From SHVO01 sp041905795 (GTDB lineage Bacteria; Pseudomonadota; Alphaproteobacteria; Rhodospirillales; Rhodospirillaceae): DNA of 64,000 nucleotides. The stretch is taken from assembly GCA_041905795.1 (NCBI GenBank), contig JAYRKL010000001.1:62001-126000 (forward strand), in the 5' to 3' direction. The position numbers and the translations under genes were made by a program. Below the pieces are notes generated by a model, which made no database searches, had not been told where the DNA came from, and saw nothing but the letters and a program-made list of their open reading frames with translations. Shown here piece by piece: positions 8,752 through 17,350 of this stretch (positions are counted from its first letter, which is position 1; every line of letters begins with the position of its first letter).

Positions 8752-8763
8752 ATGACTATACAT
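8752..8763. promoter_or_regulatory. HutC-like operator, second copy upstream of aminotransferase
   Basis: ATGACTATACAT reads ATGTATAGTCAT on the other strand, an 11 of 12 match to the word between hutI and hutF. Its centre is 24 bases from the centre of the copy at 8728-8739, slightly more than two helical turns. It suggests the divergent LysR/aminotransferase pair belongs to the hut regulon. Confidence 0.6.
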
Positions 8764-8815
8764 AATCGCCCTGCGCAACAGTTTGATGACCGCCGCCGAA
8801 GGTCCGGAAACGCCC

Positions 8816-9937
8816 ATGGATACGCGCCCGAAATCCTCGTCCCGCCTCGCCTTCAACCCGCATGTGGCCGCCCTGCCCGCCTATAACGCGGGCATGAGCG
8901 TCGCCCGGGCGCGCGCGCTTTCCGGCAAGCAGGACATCGCGCGCCTGGGCAGCAACGAGAACCCGTTCGGCTGCTCGCCCAAGGTGCTGGAAGCGCTGGC
9001 GTCGGCGGCGTTCGAACCCTGGAGATATGCCGATCCCGCCTGCACCGAGCTGCGCGAGGTGCTCGCCCGCCACGTCAACGCCGGCGCGGCCGAAATCGTC
9101 TGCGGCAACGGCTCGGAAGAAATGATCGCGGCCATTTCCCGCGCTTTCCTGCCGCCCGGTTCTTCGGTGCTGACGGTGGTGCCGAGCTTCGGCCTGCATG
9201 AGATCGAACCCCTGGCCCTGGGTGCCAAGGTCAGCAAGATCGCGATGACCAAGGACCTCGATTTCGACCTGCCGACACTGGAGGCCGAACTCAAGAAGGC
9301 GCCGCAGATCTTCTTCCTTTCCTCGCCGTGGAATCCGGTGGGCCCGGCCCTGAACGCCGCGGCGCTCGACCGCCTGATCAAGGCCGCCGCGCCCACCACC
9401 CTGTTCGTCCTTGACGAAGCCTATTTTGAATTCATGGACCCCGGCATGCCAGACGGCATCAAGGTGCTGCGCGCCGCCGGGATTCCGCATGTGGTGCTGC
9501 GCTCGTTCTCGAAAGCCTACGGCCTCGCCGGCTTGCGTGTCGGCTACGCGGTATGTTCGGACAGCGAGATCGCCCGCGTGATCGCCGCGGCCAAGACCCC
9601 GTTCAACGTCAACGCCGCGGCGCAGCTGGGCGCCATCGCCGCCATCGGCGACCAGGCCTGGATGCAAAAAGCCGTGGCCGGGATCCGCGCCGAGCGCGAC
9701 CGCACCCGCGCCGACCTCGCCAGGATCGGCATCGCCCCGGCCGCGTCGCAGACCAACTTCCTGTTCTTCGACTGCGGCACGGACGCCGGCGACGTGGCCA
9801 AAGGCCTGCTCGCCGACGGCATCATCGTCAAAGCCTGGCGCGAGAAGGGCTACGAATCCTTCTTGCGCGCCAACACCGGCCGCGCGGCCGAGAACGACCG
9901 CCTAGTGGCGTCGCTCACGCGCGTCCTGAAACGTTAA
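8816..9937 (+). CDS. HisC-like class I/II aminotransferase
   Basis: This 373-residue PLP enzyme is closest to histidinol-phosphate aminotransferases. It has the N-terminal SNENPFG (residues 46-52), LDEAYFEF with Asp200 for the pyridine nitrogen, and SFSKAYGLAGLRVGY with the PLP lysine at 233. The usual NPNNPTG loop reads SSPWNPVG, so the substrate may differ from histidinol phosphate. The chosen ATG at 8816 follows GGTCCGGA; an in-frame ATG at 8786 is also possible. It sits at the end of the hut locus behind two HutC-like operators, which favours a catabolic role, for example transamination of histidine or another imidazole amino acid. That role is inference. Confidence 0.8.
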   Translation: MDTRPKSSSRLAFNPHVAALPAYNAGMSVARARALSGKQDIARLGSNENPFGCSPKVLEALASAAFEPWRYADPACTELREVLARHVNAGAAEIVCGNGSEEMIAAISRAFLPPGSSVLTVVPSFGLHEIEPLALGAKVSKIAMTKDLDFDLPTLEAELKKAPQIFFLSSPWNPVGPALNAAALDRLIKAAAPTTLFVLDEAYFEFMDPGMPDGIKVLRAAGIPHVVLRSFSKAYGLAGLRVGYAVCSDSEIARVIAAAKTPFNVNAAAQLGAIAAIGDQAWMQKAVAGIRAERDRTRADLARIGIAPAASQTNFLFFDCGTDAGDVAKGLLADGIIVKAWREKGYESFLRANTGRAAENDRLVASLTRVLKR

Positions 9938-10279
9938 ATTTCCCTCTTAATATCAAGGCATTAATGCCCTCGCTCGGCCGTCCCGGGCGGTCCGCGTTGC
10001 CATACCATCCTTTAATGGCAGATCCTGCCGTCACTGTCGGCCCCGGCGGGAGTTTTCCGCTGATTTTGCTGCTAATTGAGGGGTCTACGCCCCGCCTCGC
10101 ATATAAAAACGCTCTGTCATGGGGAAGATTTATTACTGCTTGCCGCCGCAGGCTTTCCTCTAATGTTTCGGCGTGGAAGGACGGGGAGGATGGGCCAAGG
10201 CCCATCCGTCCTTCCCGAGCAATGCGCGTGACGCCCGCGCGGAACGGCCCGCGGCGTCGTCAGGGGAGGAACAACCGGC
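9938..10279. other. 342-base intergenic region with leader hairpin
   Basis: No convincing reading frame is present. The region holds the promoter and leader of the MHS transporter gene and contains the strong stem-loop at 10175-10215. GGGGAGGA just before the ATG at 10280 is a good ribosome site. I see no known riboswitch class. Confidence 0.6.
10175..10215 (+). promoter_or_regulatory. Long bulged stem-loop in the transporter leader
   Basis: GGAAGGAC (10175-10182) pairs with GTCCTTCC (10208-10215), and GGATGGGCC (10188-10196) pairs with GGCCCATCC (10199-10207). This gives 17 base pairs with a two-base AA loop and a five-base bulge on the left arm. There is no T run after it, so it is not a classical terminator of the upstream gene. 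A leader regulatory or stabilising structure is possible. Confidence 0.5.
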
Positions 10280-11962
10280 ATGACCGACCAGACCGTTTCC
10301 GCGTCCGGGGAAGGCACCGTCGACGGCACCGTCGCCGGACGTGACGACTTCAAGGTCCTGGCGGCATCCTCGGTCGGCACCATCTTCGAGTGGTTCGACT
10401 TCTTCCTCTACGGCTCGCTGGCGGTGATCCTGTCGCGGCACTTCTTCGCCGGCGTCAACGACTCCACCGCCTTCGTCCTCGCCCTGCTGGCATTCGCGGC
10501 CGGGTTCGCCGTGCGCCCGTTCGGCGCCATCGTGTTCGGGTTCCTGGGCGACCTGTGGGGCCGCAAGCGCACGTTCCTGATCACGCTCAGCGTCATGGGC
10601 GTGGCCACCTTCGCGGTCGGCCTGCTGCCCACCTACAGCCAGATCGGCCCGGCCGCCGCCTGGATCCTGGTGCTGCTGCGCATGATGCAGGGCCTGTCGG
10701 TGGGCGGCGTCTATGGCGGCGCCGCGGTCTACGTCGCCGAGCACGTGCCTCCCGGCAAACGCGGCTTCTACACCAGCTGGATCCAGACCACCGCCACCGT
10801 CGGCATGGCGCTGAGCCTGATCGTGATCTTCACCACCCGCACCATTCTCGGCGAGCCGGAGTTCGTGGCCTGGGGATGGCGCATCCCGTTCCTGATGTCG
10901 TCGGTGCTGCTGGCGATCACCATCTGGATTCAAATGAAACTGTCGGAGAGCCCGGTTTATCTGCGCATGAAGGCCTCGGGCCGCTCCTCCTCGCGCCCCT
11001 GGGCCGACGCCTTCGGCAACTGGACCAATGTCCGGTTGATCCTGATCGCGCTGTTCGGCGTGATGATCGGCCTCGCCGTCATCTGGTACGCTGCCCAGTT
11101 CTATGTGCTGTTCTTCATGGAACGCATCCTCAAGGTGGACGGGGCCGTCACCAACCTCCTGGTCGCCGCGGGCCTTCTGGTCGCCACGCCGCTGTTCGTC
11201 TTCTTCGGCTGGCTCTCGGACAAGATCGGCCGCAAGCCGATCGTGCTGGCCGCCTGCCTGCTGGCGGCGCTCACCTACTTCCCGCTGTTCAAGGCGCTGA
11301 CCGCCGCCGCCAATCCCGACCTCGCGCGCGCCATCACCAGCGCGCCGATCACGGTGGCGGCCGACCCCAGGGAATGTTCGTTCCAGTTCGATCCGGTCGG
11401 CAAGACCACCTTCGCCACCTCCTGCGACATCGCGCGTTCCTACCTGACCCGCATGGGCGTGACCTATGACGCCGCGGACGCGCCCGCGGGCGGCATCGCG
11501 GAACTGCGCGTCGGCGAGAAAGTCCTCGCCTCCTTCGCCGGTGAACACCTGCCGCCGAAGGATCTCGCCGCCCGGCGCGCGGCCTGGGAAAAGGACGCCG
11601 CCGCCCTGGTCACCGGCGCCGGCTACCCCTTGGGCGCGGCGAGCGCCGACAAGATCGACATCCCCATGGTGCTGCTGATCCTGGTCGGCCTGATGATACC
11701 GGCGACCATGGTCTATGGCCCCAGCGCCGCCCTGCTGGCCGAGCTGTTCCCGGCCAAGGTGCGCTACACCTCGTTGAGCCTGCCCTATCACATCGGCACC
11801 GGCTGGTTCGGCGGCTTCCTGCCGACGGTGGCGTTCGCGATCGTCGCCGCCACCGGCGATATTTACTCCGGCCTGTGGTACCCTCTGGTCGGCGCCGCCG
11901 TCAGCTTCATCGCCGGTCTGATCGTGCTGCCGGAAACCAAGAACGCCGATATCAGAGCCTGA
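10280..11962 (+). CDS. MFS transporter, metabolite:H+ symporter (MHS) type
   Basis: This 560-residue membrane protein has the MHS/ProP hallmarks: SVGTIFEWFDFFLYG near residue 35, RPFGAIVFGFLGDLWGRKRTF, and RMMQGLSVGGVYGGA. It is longer than the usual 430-450 residues because about 110 mostly polar residues (roughly 345-455) are inserted before the last helices, between FKALTAAANPD and SADKIDIPMVLL. Such an insert would form a large loop, probably periplasmic, with a CSFQFD...TSCDI pair of cysteines. It is followed after 12 bases by a LysR gene on the same strand, likely its regulator. The substrate, probably an organic acid or similar, cannot be told. Confidence 0.87.
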   Translation: MTDQTVSASGEGTVDGTVAGRDDFKVLAASSVGTIFEWFDFFLYGSLAVILSRHFFAGVNDSTAFVLALLAFAAGFAVRPFGAIVFGFLGDLWGRKRTFLITLSVMGVATFAVGLLPTYSQIGPAAAWILVLLRMMQGLSVGGVYGGAAVYVAEHVPPGKRGFYTSWIQTTATVGMALSLIVIFTTRTILGEPEFVAWGWRIPFLMSSVLLAITIWIQMKLSESPVYLRMKASGRSSSRPWADAFGNWTNVRLILIALFGVMIGLAVIWYAAQFYVLFFMERILKVDGAVTNLLVAAGLLVATPLFVFFGWLSDKIGRKPIVLAACLLAALTYFPLFKALTAAANPDLARAITSAPITVAADPRECSFQFDPVGKTTFATSCDIARSYLTRMGVTYDAADAPAGGIAELRVGEKVLASFAGEHLPPKDLAARRAAWEKDAAALVTGAGYPLGAASADKIDIPMVLLILVGLMIPATMVYGPSAALLAELFPAKVRYTSLSLPYHIGTGWFGGFLPTVAFAIVAATGDIYSGLWYPLVGAAVSFIAGLIVLPETKNADIRA

Positions 11963-11974
11963 GCCGGGTATTCC

Positions 11975-12931
11975 ATGAAGGACCTGCATCAGCTCAAGAT
12001 CTTCCTCAAGGTCGCCGAAGTCGGATCGGTGGGCAAAGCCTCGGCGCAGCTGCGCATCGCCCAGCCCGCCCTGTCGCGCCAGATCCGGCTGTTGGAAGAG
12101 GAAACCGGCACGCCCCTGTTCACCCGCCAATGGCGCGGCATGAAACTGACTGCCGCCGGGGTCGAACTTCGCCGCAGCATCGCCGGCGCCGTCAAGGAAC
12201 TGGACCAGGCCCTCGCCAACATCCGCTCCATGTCCGAAACGCCCAGCGGCCATGTGCGCTTCGGCCTGGTGTCCACCCTGAGCCCCGTGATCACCGGCCA
12301 GATCGCGCAAAGGGTCGCCGCCGAGCTGCCGAGCATCACGCTTGCCGTCACCGACGGCTTCTCGTTGCACCTGGTGGAATGGCTGCACCGCGGCGACCTG
12401 GACTTCGCCATTGTCTGTGGCTCGGCCATGGACTTGCACATGAGCGCCGACGAGCTTCTGGTGGACGAGCTTGTGCTGATCGGCTCGCTCAAGAGCGGGC
12501 TCGATCCCAACCAGCCGGTGCCGGTGAAGGAACTGGCCGGCCTGCCCCTGGTGCTCCCCAGCAACCCCAACGGCATGCGCCGGATCGTCGAGTCCGCCGC
12601 CGCCAAGCTGCGGGTCAAGCTGGATGTGCGCTTCGAAGGCGATTCACTCAGCATCCTCACCGCGCTGGCCGCGAGCGGCGTCGGCCACGCCGTCGTGCCG
12701 CTGTCGTCGGTGATCCACGCCCAGAAGACCGGCGCGACCGAGGTCAAATACGCGCCGATCGTGCGCCCCAAGCTGACCAAGCAGCTGATCCTCGCCCGCA
12801 ACTCCGAAGCCGAACTGACGCCGTCGGCGGCCAAGGTGCATCGGGTCGTACGCGAGGAGGTGGCCCGCGCCGCCCGCGCCGGCAACCTGCAGGGCGCGCA
12901 CCTTCTGTTCGATCTCAAGAAAACCGCTTAG
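11975..12931 (+). CDS. LysR-type transcriptional regulator
   Basis: This 318-residue protein has a LysR helix-turn-helix in residues 1-60 (LHQLKIFLKVAEVGSVGKAS, then QPALSRQIRLLEEETG) and a substrate-binding effector domain after residue 90 (GHVRFGLVSTLSPVI). It follows the MHS transporter by 12 bases and probably forms a two-gene operon with it. A hairpin terminator shared with the convergent aldehyde dehydrogenase gene follows at 12951-12985. The arrangement suggests control of uptake and oxidation of one carbon source, but the effector is unknown. Confidence 0.9.
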   Translation: MKDLHQLKIFLKVAEVGSVGKASAQLRIAQPALSRQIRLLEEETGTPLFTRQWRGMKLTAAGVELRRSIAGAVKELDQALANIRSMSETPSGHVRFGLVSTLSPVITGQIAQRVAAELPSITLAVTDGFSLHLVEWLHRGDLDFAIVCGSAMDLHMSADELLVDELVLIGSLKSGLDPNQPVPVKELAGLPLVLPSNPNGMRRIVESAAAKLRVKLDVRFEGDSLSILTALAASGVGHAVVPLSSVIHAQKTGATEVKYAPIVRPKLTKQLILARNSEAELTPSAAKVHRVVREEVARAARAGNLQGAHLLFDLKKTA

Positions 12932-12950
12932 CGGACTCCCCAACAACAAC

Positions 12951-12985
12951 AAAAAAAGGGCATCACCGCGGCGATGCCCTTTTTT
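12951..12985. terminator. Bidirectional rho-independent terminator
   Basis: GGGCATC (12958-12964) pairs with GATGCCC (12973-12979). The stem is flanked by seven A on the left and six T on the right, so it can terminate both the LysR transcript from the left and the aldehyde dehydrogenase transcript from the right. Confidence 0.92.
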
Positions 12986-13003
12986 GTTGCCCGGCCCGCG
13001 GCG

Positions 13004-14527
13004 TCAGCCGTGGCGCAGGACGATGGTCTTGAGCGTGGAGAACTCCAGCAGCGCTTCCAGGCCCTTCTCGCGGCCGTGGCCGGATTTCTTCATGCCGCCG
13101 AACGGCAGCTCGATGCCGCCGCCGGCGCCGAAGCCGTTGATGTAGACCTGACCGGCGCGAATGCGGCGCGCAACGCGCAGCGCCCGGCCGCCGTCCTTGG
13201 TCCAGACCGCCGCCATGAGGCCGTAGTCGGTGCCGTTGGCGAGCTTGACCGCGTCGGCCTCGTCGTCGAACGGGATCAGCACCAGGAGCGGCCCGAACAC
13301 TTCCTCGCAAGCCAGTCCGTTGTCGCGCGGCACCGGGCCGTAGAGCGACGGCGTCACGAAATAGCCGTCCTGGTCGACACCGGAAGCGATGATGCCTTCG
13401 GACAGCAGCGGGATGCCGTCGGCGGCGGCGCGGGCGCGGAATTTCTCGACGCGGCTTTTCTGGGAGGCGTTGATGACGGGCCCCAGGTCGAGGTCCATCT
13501 CGGGCGAGCCGGCGCGCATGCGGGCGAAATACGCCTGAAGGCTGGCGGCGACCTTGTCGTAAACACTGCGTTCCACCAGCACGCGCGATCCGGCCGAGCA
13601 GGTCTGGCCGGCGTTCATGACGATGCCCTTGCCGATGACGGGCAGGGCTTCGTCGAGGTCGGCGTCGGCGAACACCACATGGGGCGATTTGCCGCCGAGT
13701 TCGAGGGTGCAGCCGATGTGGTTCTTGGCGGCGGCGATCTGGATCAGGGCGCCCACTTCTGGGCTGCCGGTGAAGGAGATGAAATCGATCGCGGGGTGGT
13801 TGGAGAGGGCGGCCCCCGCGGTCTCGCCGCGGCCCGGCACCAGCGCCACCGCGCCTTCCGGGAACCCGGCTTCGGCGATCAACTCCACCAGCCGGTGCGC
13901 CGACAGGCAGGCGTCTTCGGCCGGCTTGATGACGCAGGCGTTGCCCATGGCCAGGGCCGGCGCAACCGTGCGGCCGAACATCTGCGCGGGATAGTTCCAG
14001 GGAATGATATGGGCGGTGACGCCGTGCGCCTCGCGTTCGGTGGCGACGAAGAAATCCGAGAGGTAGGGGATGGTGTCGCCGTGCACCTTGTCGGCGGCGC
14101 CGCCGTAGTATTCGAAATAGCGCGCCGTGGCGACCATGTCGCCGCGCGCGAGGCTGAGGGGCTTGCCGGTGTCGCGCGCCTCGATCGCCGCCAGTTCCTC
14201 GGCATGGCGGGCAATCAGTTCCCCGACCTTGAGGAGCATGCGGCCCCGGTCCGTGGCGCGGGTGCGGCCCCAGGCGCCTTCGTCGAACGCCCGCCGCGCG
14301 GCCGCGACCGCGGCATTCACATCCTCGGCCCCGCAATCGGCGACCTGGGCGAAGACCTTGCCGGTCGCGGGTTCGACCACATCGACGGTCTTCTGCGACT
14401 TGGCGGAGCGCCAGCGGTTCTCGATGAACACGCCCTTGGCCGGCTGCACGGCGAAGCTCTGCGCCGCGCCCGCGAACGCCCGGGGCGCCGCCTGTGCCAT
14501 GTTCACCCGTTCAACATTCGCAGCCAT
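13004..14527 (-). CDS. NAD(P)-dependent aldehyde dehydrogenase
   Basis: This 507-residue ALDH-superfamily enzyme oxidises an aldehyde to the acid. Seen in the sequence are the cofactor motif IIPWNYPAQMF, the FTGSPEVG loop, the general-base glutamate in LELGGKSPHVVF, the nucleophilic cysteine in NAGQTCSAGSRVLV, and the C-terminal EEVFGPLLVLIPF. Overall it resembles betaine/aminobutyraldehyde-type dehydrogenases, but the exact substrate is not predictable. About 28 residues precede the usual ALDH start (FIENRW), so a shorter start cannot be excluded. It converges on the MHS transporter/LysR pair across a bidirectional terminator, and a linked role is plausible. Confidence 0.92.
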   Translation of the reverse strand: MAANVERVNMAQAAPRAFAGAAQSFAVQPAKGVFIENRWRSAKSQKTVDVVEPATGKVFAQVADCGAEDVNAAVAAARRAFDEGAWGRTRATDRGRMLLKVGELIARHAEELAAIEARDTGKPLSLARGDMVATARYFEYYGGAADKVHGDTIPYLSDFFVATEREAHGVTAHIIPWNYPAQMFGRTVAPALAMGNACVIKPAEDACLSAHRLVELIAEAGFPEGAVALVPGRGETAGAALSNHPAIDFISFTGSPEVGALIQIAAAKNHIGCTLELGGKSPHVVFADADLDEALPVIGKGIVMNAGQTCSAGSRVLVERSVYDKVAASLQAYFARMRAGSPEMDLDLGPVINASQKSRVEKFRARAAADGIPLLSEGIIASGVDQDGYFVTPSLYGPVPRDNGLACEEVFGPLLVLIPFDDEADAVKLANGTDYGLMAAVWTKDGGRALRVARRIRAGQVYINGFGAGGGIELPFGGMKKSGHGREKGLEALLEFSTLKTIVLRHG

Positions 14528-14635
14528 CCGTCACTCACTTCTCTGTAGCGGGCGTCAAAATGTTCACCCTGGGCCGAGCCTCCTGGCCCATGTTGTCCGC
14601 TCTTAGACGTCAGATGCCCTGGAGATGGTCCGTCT

Positions 14636-15955
14636 TCAGGGTTTCGCCAGGTTCCAATAGATCCCGGCGCCCCCCGGCGCCTTGCCCACTTCAGCGAGGA
14701 AAGCCGAGCGTTCCATGTCCTTGGCGTCACCCTCGAGCTTGGCGAAGTCATAAGTGGCCTGGCCGTAGTGCTGGCCGGGGGCCTTGTCGCCGGCGTAGGT
14801 GTAGAGCGCATAGCCCTTGTAGGCCCATTGCCTGGTGCCGTCGTGGCGTGCGACCGGTTCCCAGAACCCATTGGCCTGGGCGTCCGCCGGCGCCTTCAAC
14901 GGCTTCCACATCTTCTCGCAGGACGCGTCGGAGCAGGCTTCGGCGCCGAGCTTCTTGCCGCGCAGGTACGTGTTTTTGAAACTGTCCCGCAGGTTGCGGC
15001 CGCCCCAGTACTTCTGGAAGGCGGTGCCGGCGTAAAGGGTCATGCCGTTCACCGACAAGGTATCGCCGTAGCCGTCGAGGCTGGCGAGGGTCACTTGCGC
15101 GGGGCGGAAGTTCTCGGCCACCAGCGCCATGGTGAAGGCCTTGTTGACGCCGGCACCGTGCACGTCGCCGGCCATCAGGTCGCCGGCGAACTTGTAGAGC
15201 GGCTTGCCCTTGAAGGCCCATTGCTTGGAGCCGTCGGCGCGGCTCACGACCGTGAAGCCGCCGACGTTCATGGCCAGCGCCGGCGCCGCCACCGGCAGCC
15301 ACTGGCGCGCGCAATCGCCGCCGCAGGCCTCGCCTTCGCGCTTGAGGTCGCCGCCGAAGGCATAGAGCGTATTGCCGCCGAAGTCGGTCAGCACCACGCC
15401 TTGCGCCGAATCGGAGAGCTGCGCCTGGATGCCGTCGGGGACGTCGACGCCGGCGCCGGGCGCGAAACGCGCCACCTGCCAGCCCGGCGGCGGCATCAGA
15501 TCGCCGGCCTTCTGCGGGTTTTCGGCGAGCTTCATGTTGGCGCTCTCGGTCAAGCCGACATTGGTCGCGACTTCGCCGGGCTCCTTTTCCTTGCTCCAGG
15601 CGTAAAGCGGCTTGGTCAGGTAGGCCCACTGCCGGCTGCCGTCGGCGCGTTTCACCAGGGTCCAGTCGCCGACCGGCTTGGCGCCGGCCTTGGCGAGCAG
15701 CGGCGGGAATTCCTGCGCGCAGGCATCGACGCATTTGGAGGCGTTCGCGCCGTCCGCATCCATGGTGAACAGCGTGTGCCCGTCGGGATCGCCGGGACGC
15801 ACCCACAACACCTGGGCGGCCGAGGCCGACAATTCCCGCACCACTTCCACCAGGGTGATGCCGGGTGGGGTGGTCGGCGCCGTGTCCGCGGCCTGCGCCG
15901 GAAGCGCCAGGGCGGCGGGCGCGGCAGCCAAGGCCAGCATCGCGAGACGCTTCAT
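14636..15955 (-). CDS. Secreted-repeat protein (COG4315-like), three modules
   Basis: This 439-residue exported protein has a signal peptide (MKRLAMLALAAAPAALALPA, then QA). Its body is built of three related modules, each with a paired-cysteine segment and an aromatic strand: QWAYLTKPLYAW, QWAFKGKPLYKF and QWAYKGYALYTY. This resembles the 'secreted repeat of unknown function' family (PF03640, recalled). Within modules the pattern is C-x3-C followed by W or F and P. The ATG at 15955 follows AGGGAG with six bases spacing and was preferred over the ATG at 15970, which overlaps the DUF1552 stop as ATGA. It is the last gene of the exported block and its function is unknown. Confidence 0.75.
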   Translation of the reverse strand: MKRLAMLALAAAPAALALPAQAADTAPTTPPGITLVEVVRELSASAAQVLWVRPGDPDGHTLFTMDADGANASKCVDACAQEFPPLLAKAGAKPVGDWTLVKRADGSRQWAYLTKPLYAWSKEKEPGEVATNVGLTESANMKLAENPQKAGDLMPPPGWQVARFAPGAGVDVPDGIQAQLSDSAQGVVLTDFGGNTLYAFGGDLKREGEACGGDCARQWLPVAAPALAMNVGGFTVVSRADGSKQWAFKGKPLYKFAGDLMAGDVHGAGVNKAFTMALVAENFRPAQVTLASLDGYGDTLSVNGMTLYAGTAFQKYWGGRNLRDSFKNTYLRGKKLGAEACSDASCEKMWKPLKAPADAQANGFWEPVARHDGTRQWAYKGYALYTYAGDKAPGQHYGQATYDFAKLEGDAKDMERSAFLAEVGKAPGGAGIYWNLAKP

Positions 15956-15966
15956 GGGGCTCTCCC

Positions 15967-17322
15967 TCATGCCAGGATTTCGGAAATCGGCTTGGTGGCG
16001 CGGTTGGATTCCGTCCCCCAGCTGCCGGTAGCGACGCCGAACACCTGCTGCAGCGTCAGGCCGACGCGGGTGGCCGCGTCACCCTCGGCCGCCACATGCA
16101 AGCCGGTCTTGAGGCGCCCGCCGCCGGAACCGGCGACGAAGATCGGGTAGCGCTTCATCGAGTGCAGGCGCGCCTCGCCGTGGTCGGTGAAGGCGTAGAC
16201 CACGGTGCGGTCGAGCAGCGTGCCCTGGCCTTCCTTGATCGCGTCCAGCGCCTGGACGAACTCGCTGAACAGCGCCATCGACTGCTCGGCGAGGTATTTG
16301 CACTTCACTTGATAGCCGAGCTTCTGATCCACCGGCTCTTCGTGTGTCAGCGAGTGGTAGATGTTGGGCTCGCCGGGCGTGCGCAGGCGCGAGAAGCCGG
16401 AGCTGAGCGTGATGTTGAAAATGCGCGTCTGGCCGCAAGCCATGGCGTGGGCTAACAGCTGGCCGAGCTGTTTCTGGGTCTTGTGCACCTGCTCGACGAA
16501 CACGCCCACGTCCTCGGTGGCGGAGGCCTTCGGCTGGACGCAGCCCGGCAGCGGCGCGGGCTTCTCAAGCTCGACCGCCATCTTCTGCTCGAGGTCTCGC
16601 ACCGAGGTGAAGTATTCCTCGAGGCGCGCCTTGTCGGTGGCGGACACCTTGGCCATCAGGTCCTTGCGCTTGTCCGAGACCGCCGACAGCACGCTGTGGC
16701 GCACCATGGTGTTGGGATCCGCCGTGAAGGTGGCGCTGTTGGGATCGCGGAATTCCGGCCCGAAGATGCGGGTATAAAGCGCCAGCGGCGAGATCTCGGC
16801 CGGGTTCATGCCGTTGGAGCCGCGGGCGCTCCAGGTGGCGCGGCGGTCGCCGTCGCAATTCAACTCGATCGAGCGGAAGCGCGTGCCCTTGCCGATCTGG
16901 TCGGCGATCACGCTGTCGATCGAGGTGGTGTAGTCGCTGCCGTTACGCGAGACGATGCCGGTGGCCTGGCACTGGGGGCCCGAGTAGTGGTTCTGGTTGA
17001 CCTTGCCGTCCAGGAACACCTGCATGCCCGAAAATAGGGTCATCTTGCTCTGGATCGGCTTCAGCGCCGCGACGTGATCCGGGAGCACATACTTCGCGCC
17101 CTTTTCCTTGGGCTCCCACATTCCGGGGACCAGGCCCAGGCCCCAGAACCAGGTGCCGAAGCAGGGCGCGAGCGCCTGGCCGGTGGCGGCGTAAGCCGTG
17201 CCGTTTGCGTTCAGCATGCACTCCAGGATCGGCAATCCGACCGTGACGGCGGTGCCGCCGAGCATGCCGCGCATGACGTTGCGGCGCCCGATTCGTTCGT
17301 GCAGCATGTCACTGACCTTCAT
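15967..17322 (-). CDS. DUF1552 domain protein with Tat-type signal
   Basis: This 451-residue protein has an N-terminal twin-arginine region (RIGRRNVMRGMLGG) and then a hydrophobic stretch, so it is probably exported folded. The body matches the DUF1552 family as I know it: a LFSGMQVF segment, HYSGPQCQATG, GSRSIEL-like FRSIELNCDG, and a C-terminal VVYAFTDHGEARLHSMKRYPIFVAG. The family is distantly reminiscent of DUF1501/sulfatase-like exported proteins. The ATG at 17322 follows GGAGG; a GTG one codon earlier is possible. It lies 28 bases after the DUF1592 gene, the partner it commonly accompanies in Planctomycetes and Proteobacteria. The biochemical role of the pair is unknown. Confidence 0.85.
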   Translation of the reverse strand: MKVSDMLHERIGRRNVMRGMLGGTAVTVGLPILECMLNANGTAYAATGQALAPCFGTWFWGLGLVPGMWEPKEKGAKYVLPDHVAALKPIQSKMTLFSGMQVFLDGKVNQNHYSGPQCQATGIVSRNGSDYTTSIDSVIADQIGKGTRFRSIELNCDGDRRATWSARGSNGMNPAEISPLALYTRIFGPEFRDPNSATFTADPNTMVRHSVLSAVSDKRKDLMAKVSATDKARLEEYFTSVRDLEQKMAVELEKPAPLPGCVQPKASATEDVGVFVEQVHKTQKQLGQLLAHAMACGQTRIFNITLSSGFSRLRTPGEPNIYHSLTHEEPVDQKLGYQVKCKYLAEQSMALFSEFVQALDAIKEGQGTLLDRTVVYAFTDHGEARLHSMKRYPIFVAGSGGGRLKTGLHVAAEGDAATRVGLTLQQVFGVATGSWGTESNRATKPISEILA

Positions 17323-17350
17323 CACAAACCTCCACTTCCTTCGGCCGCGC

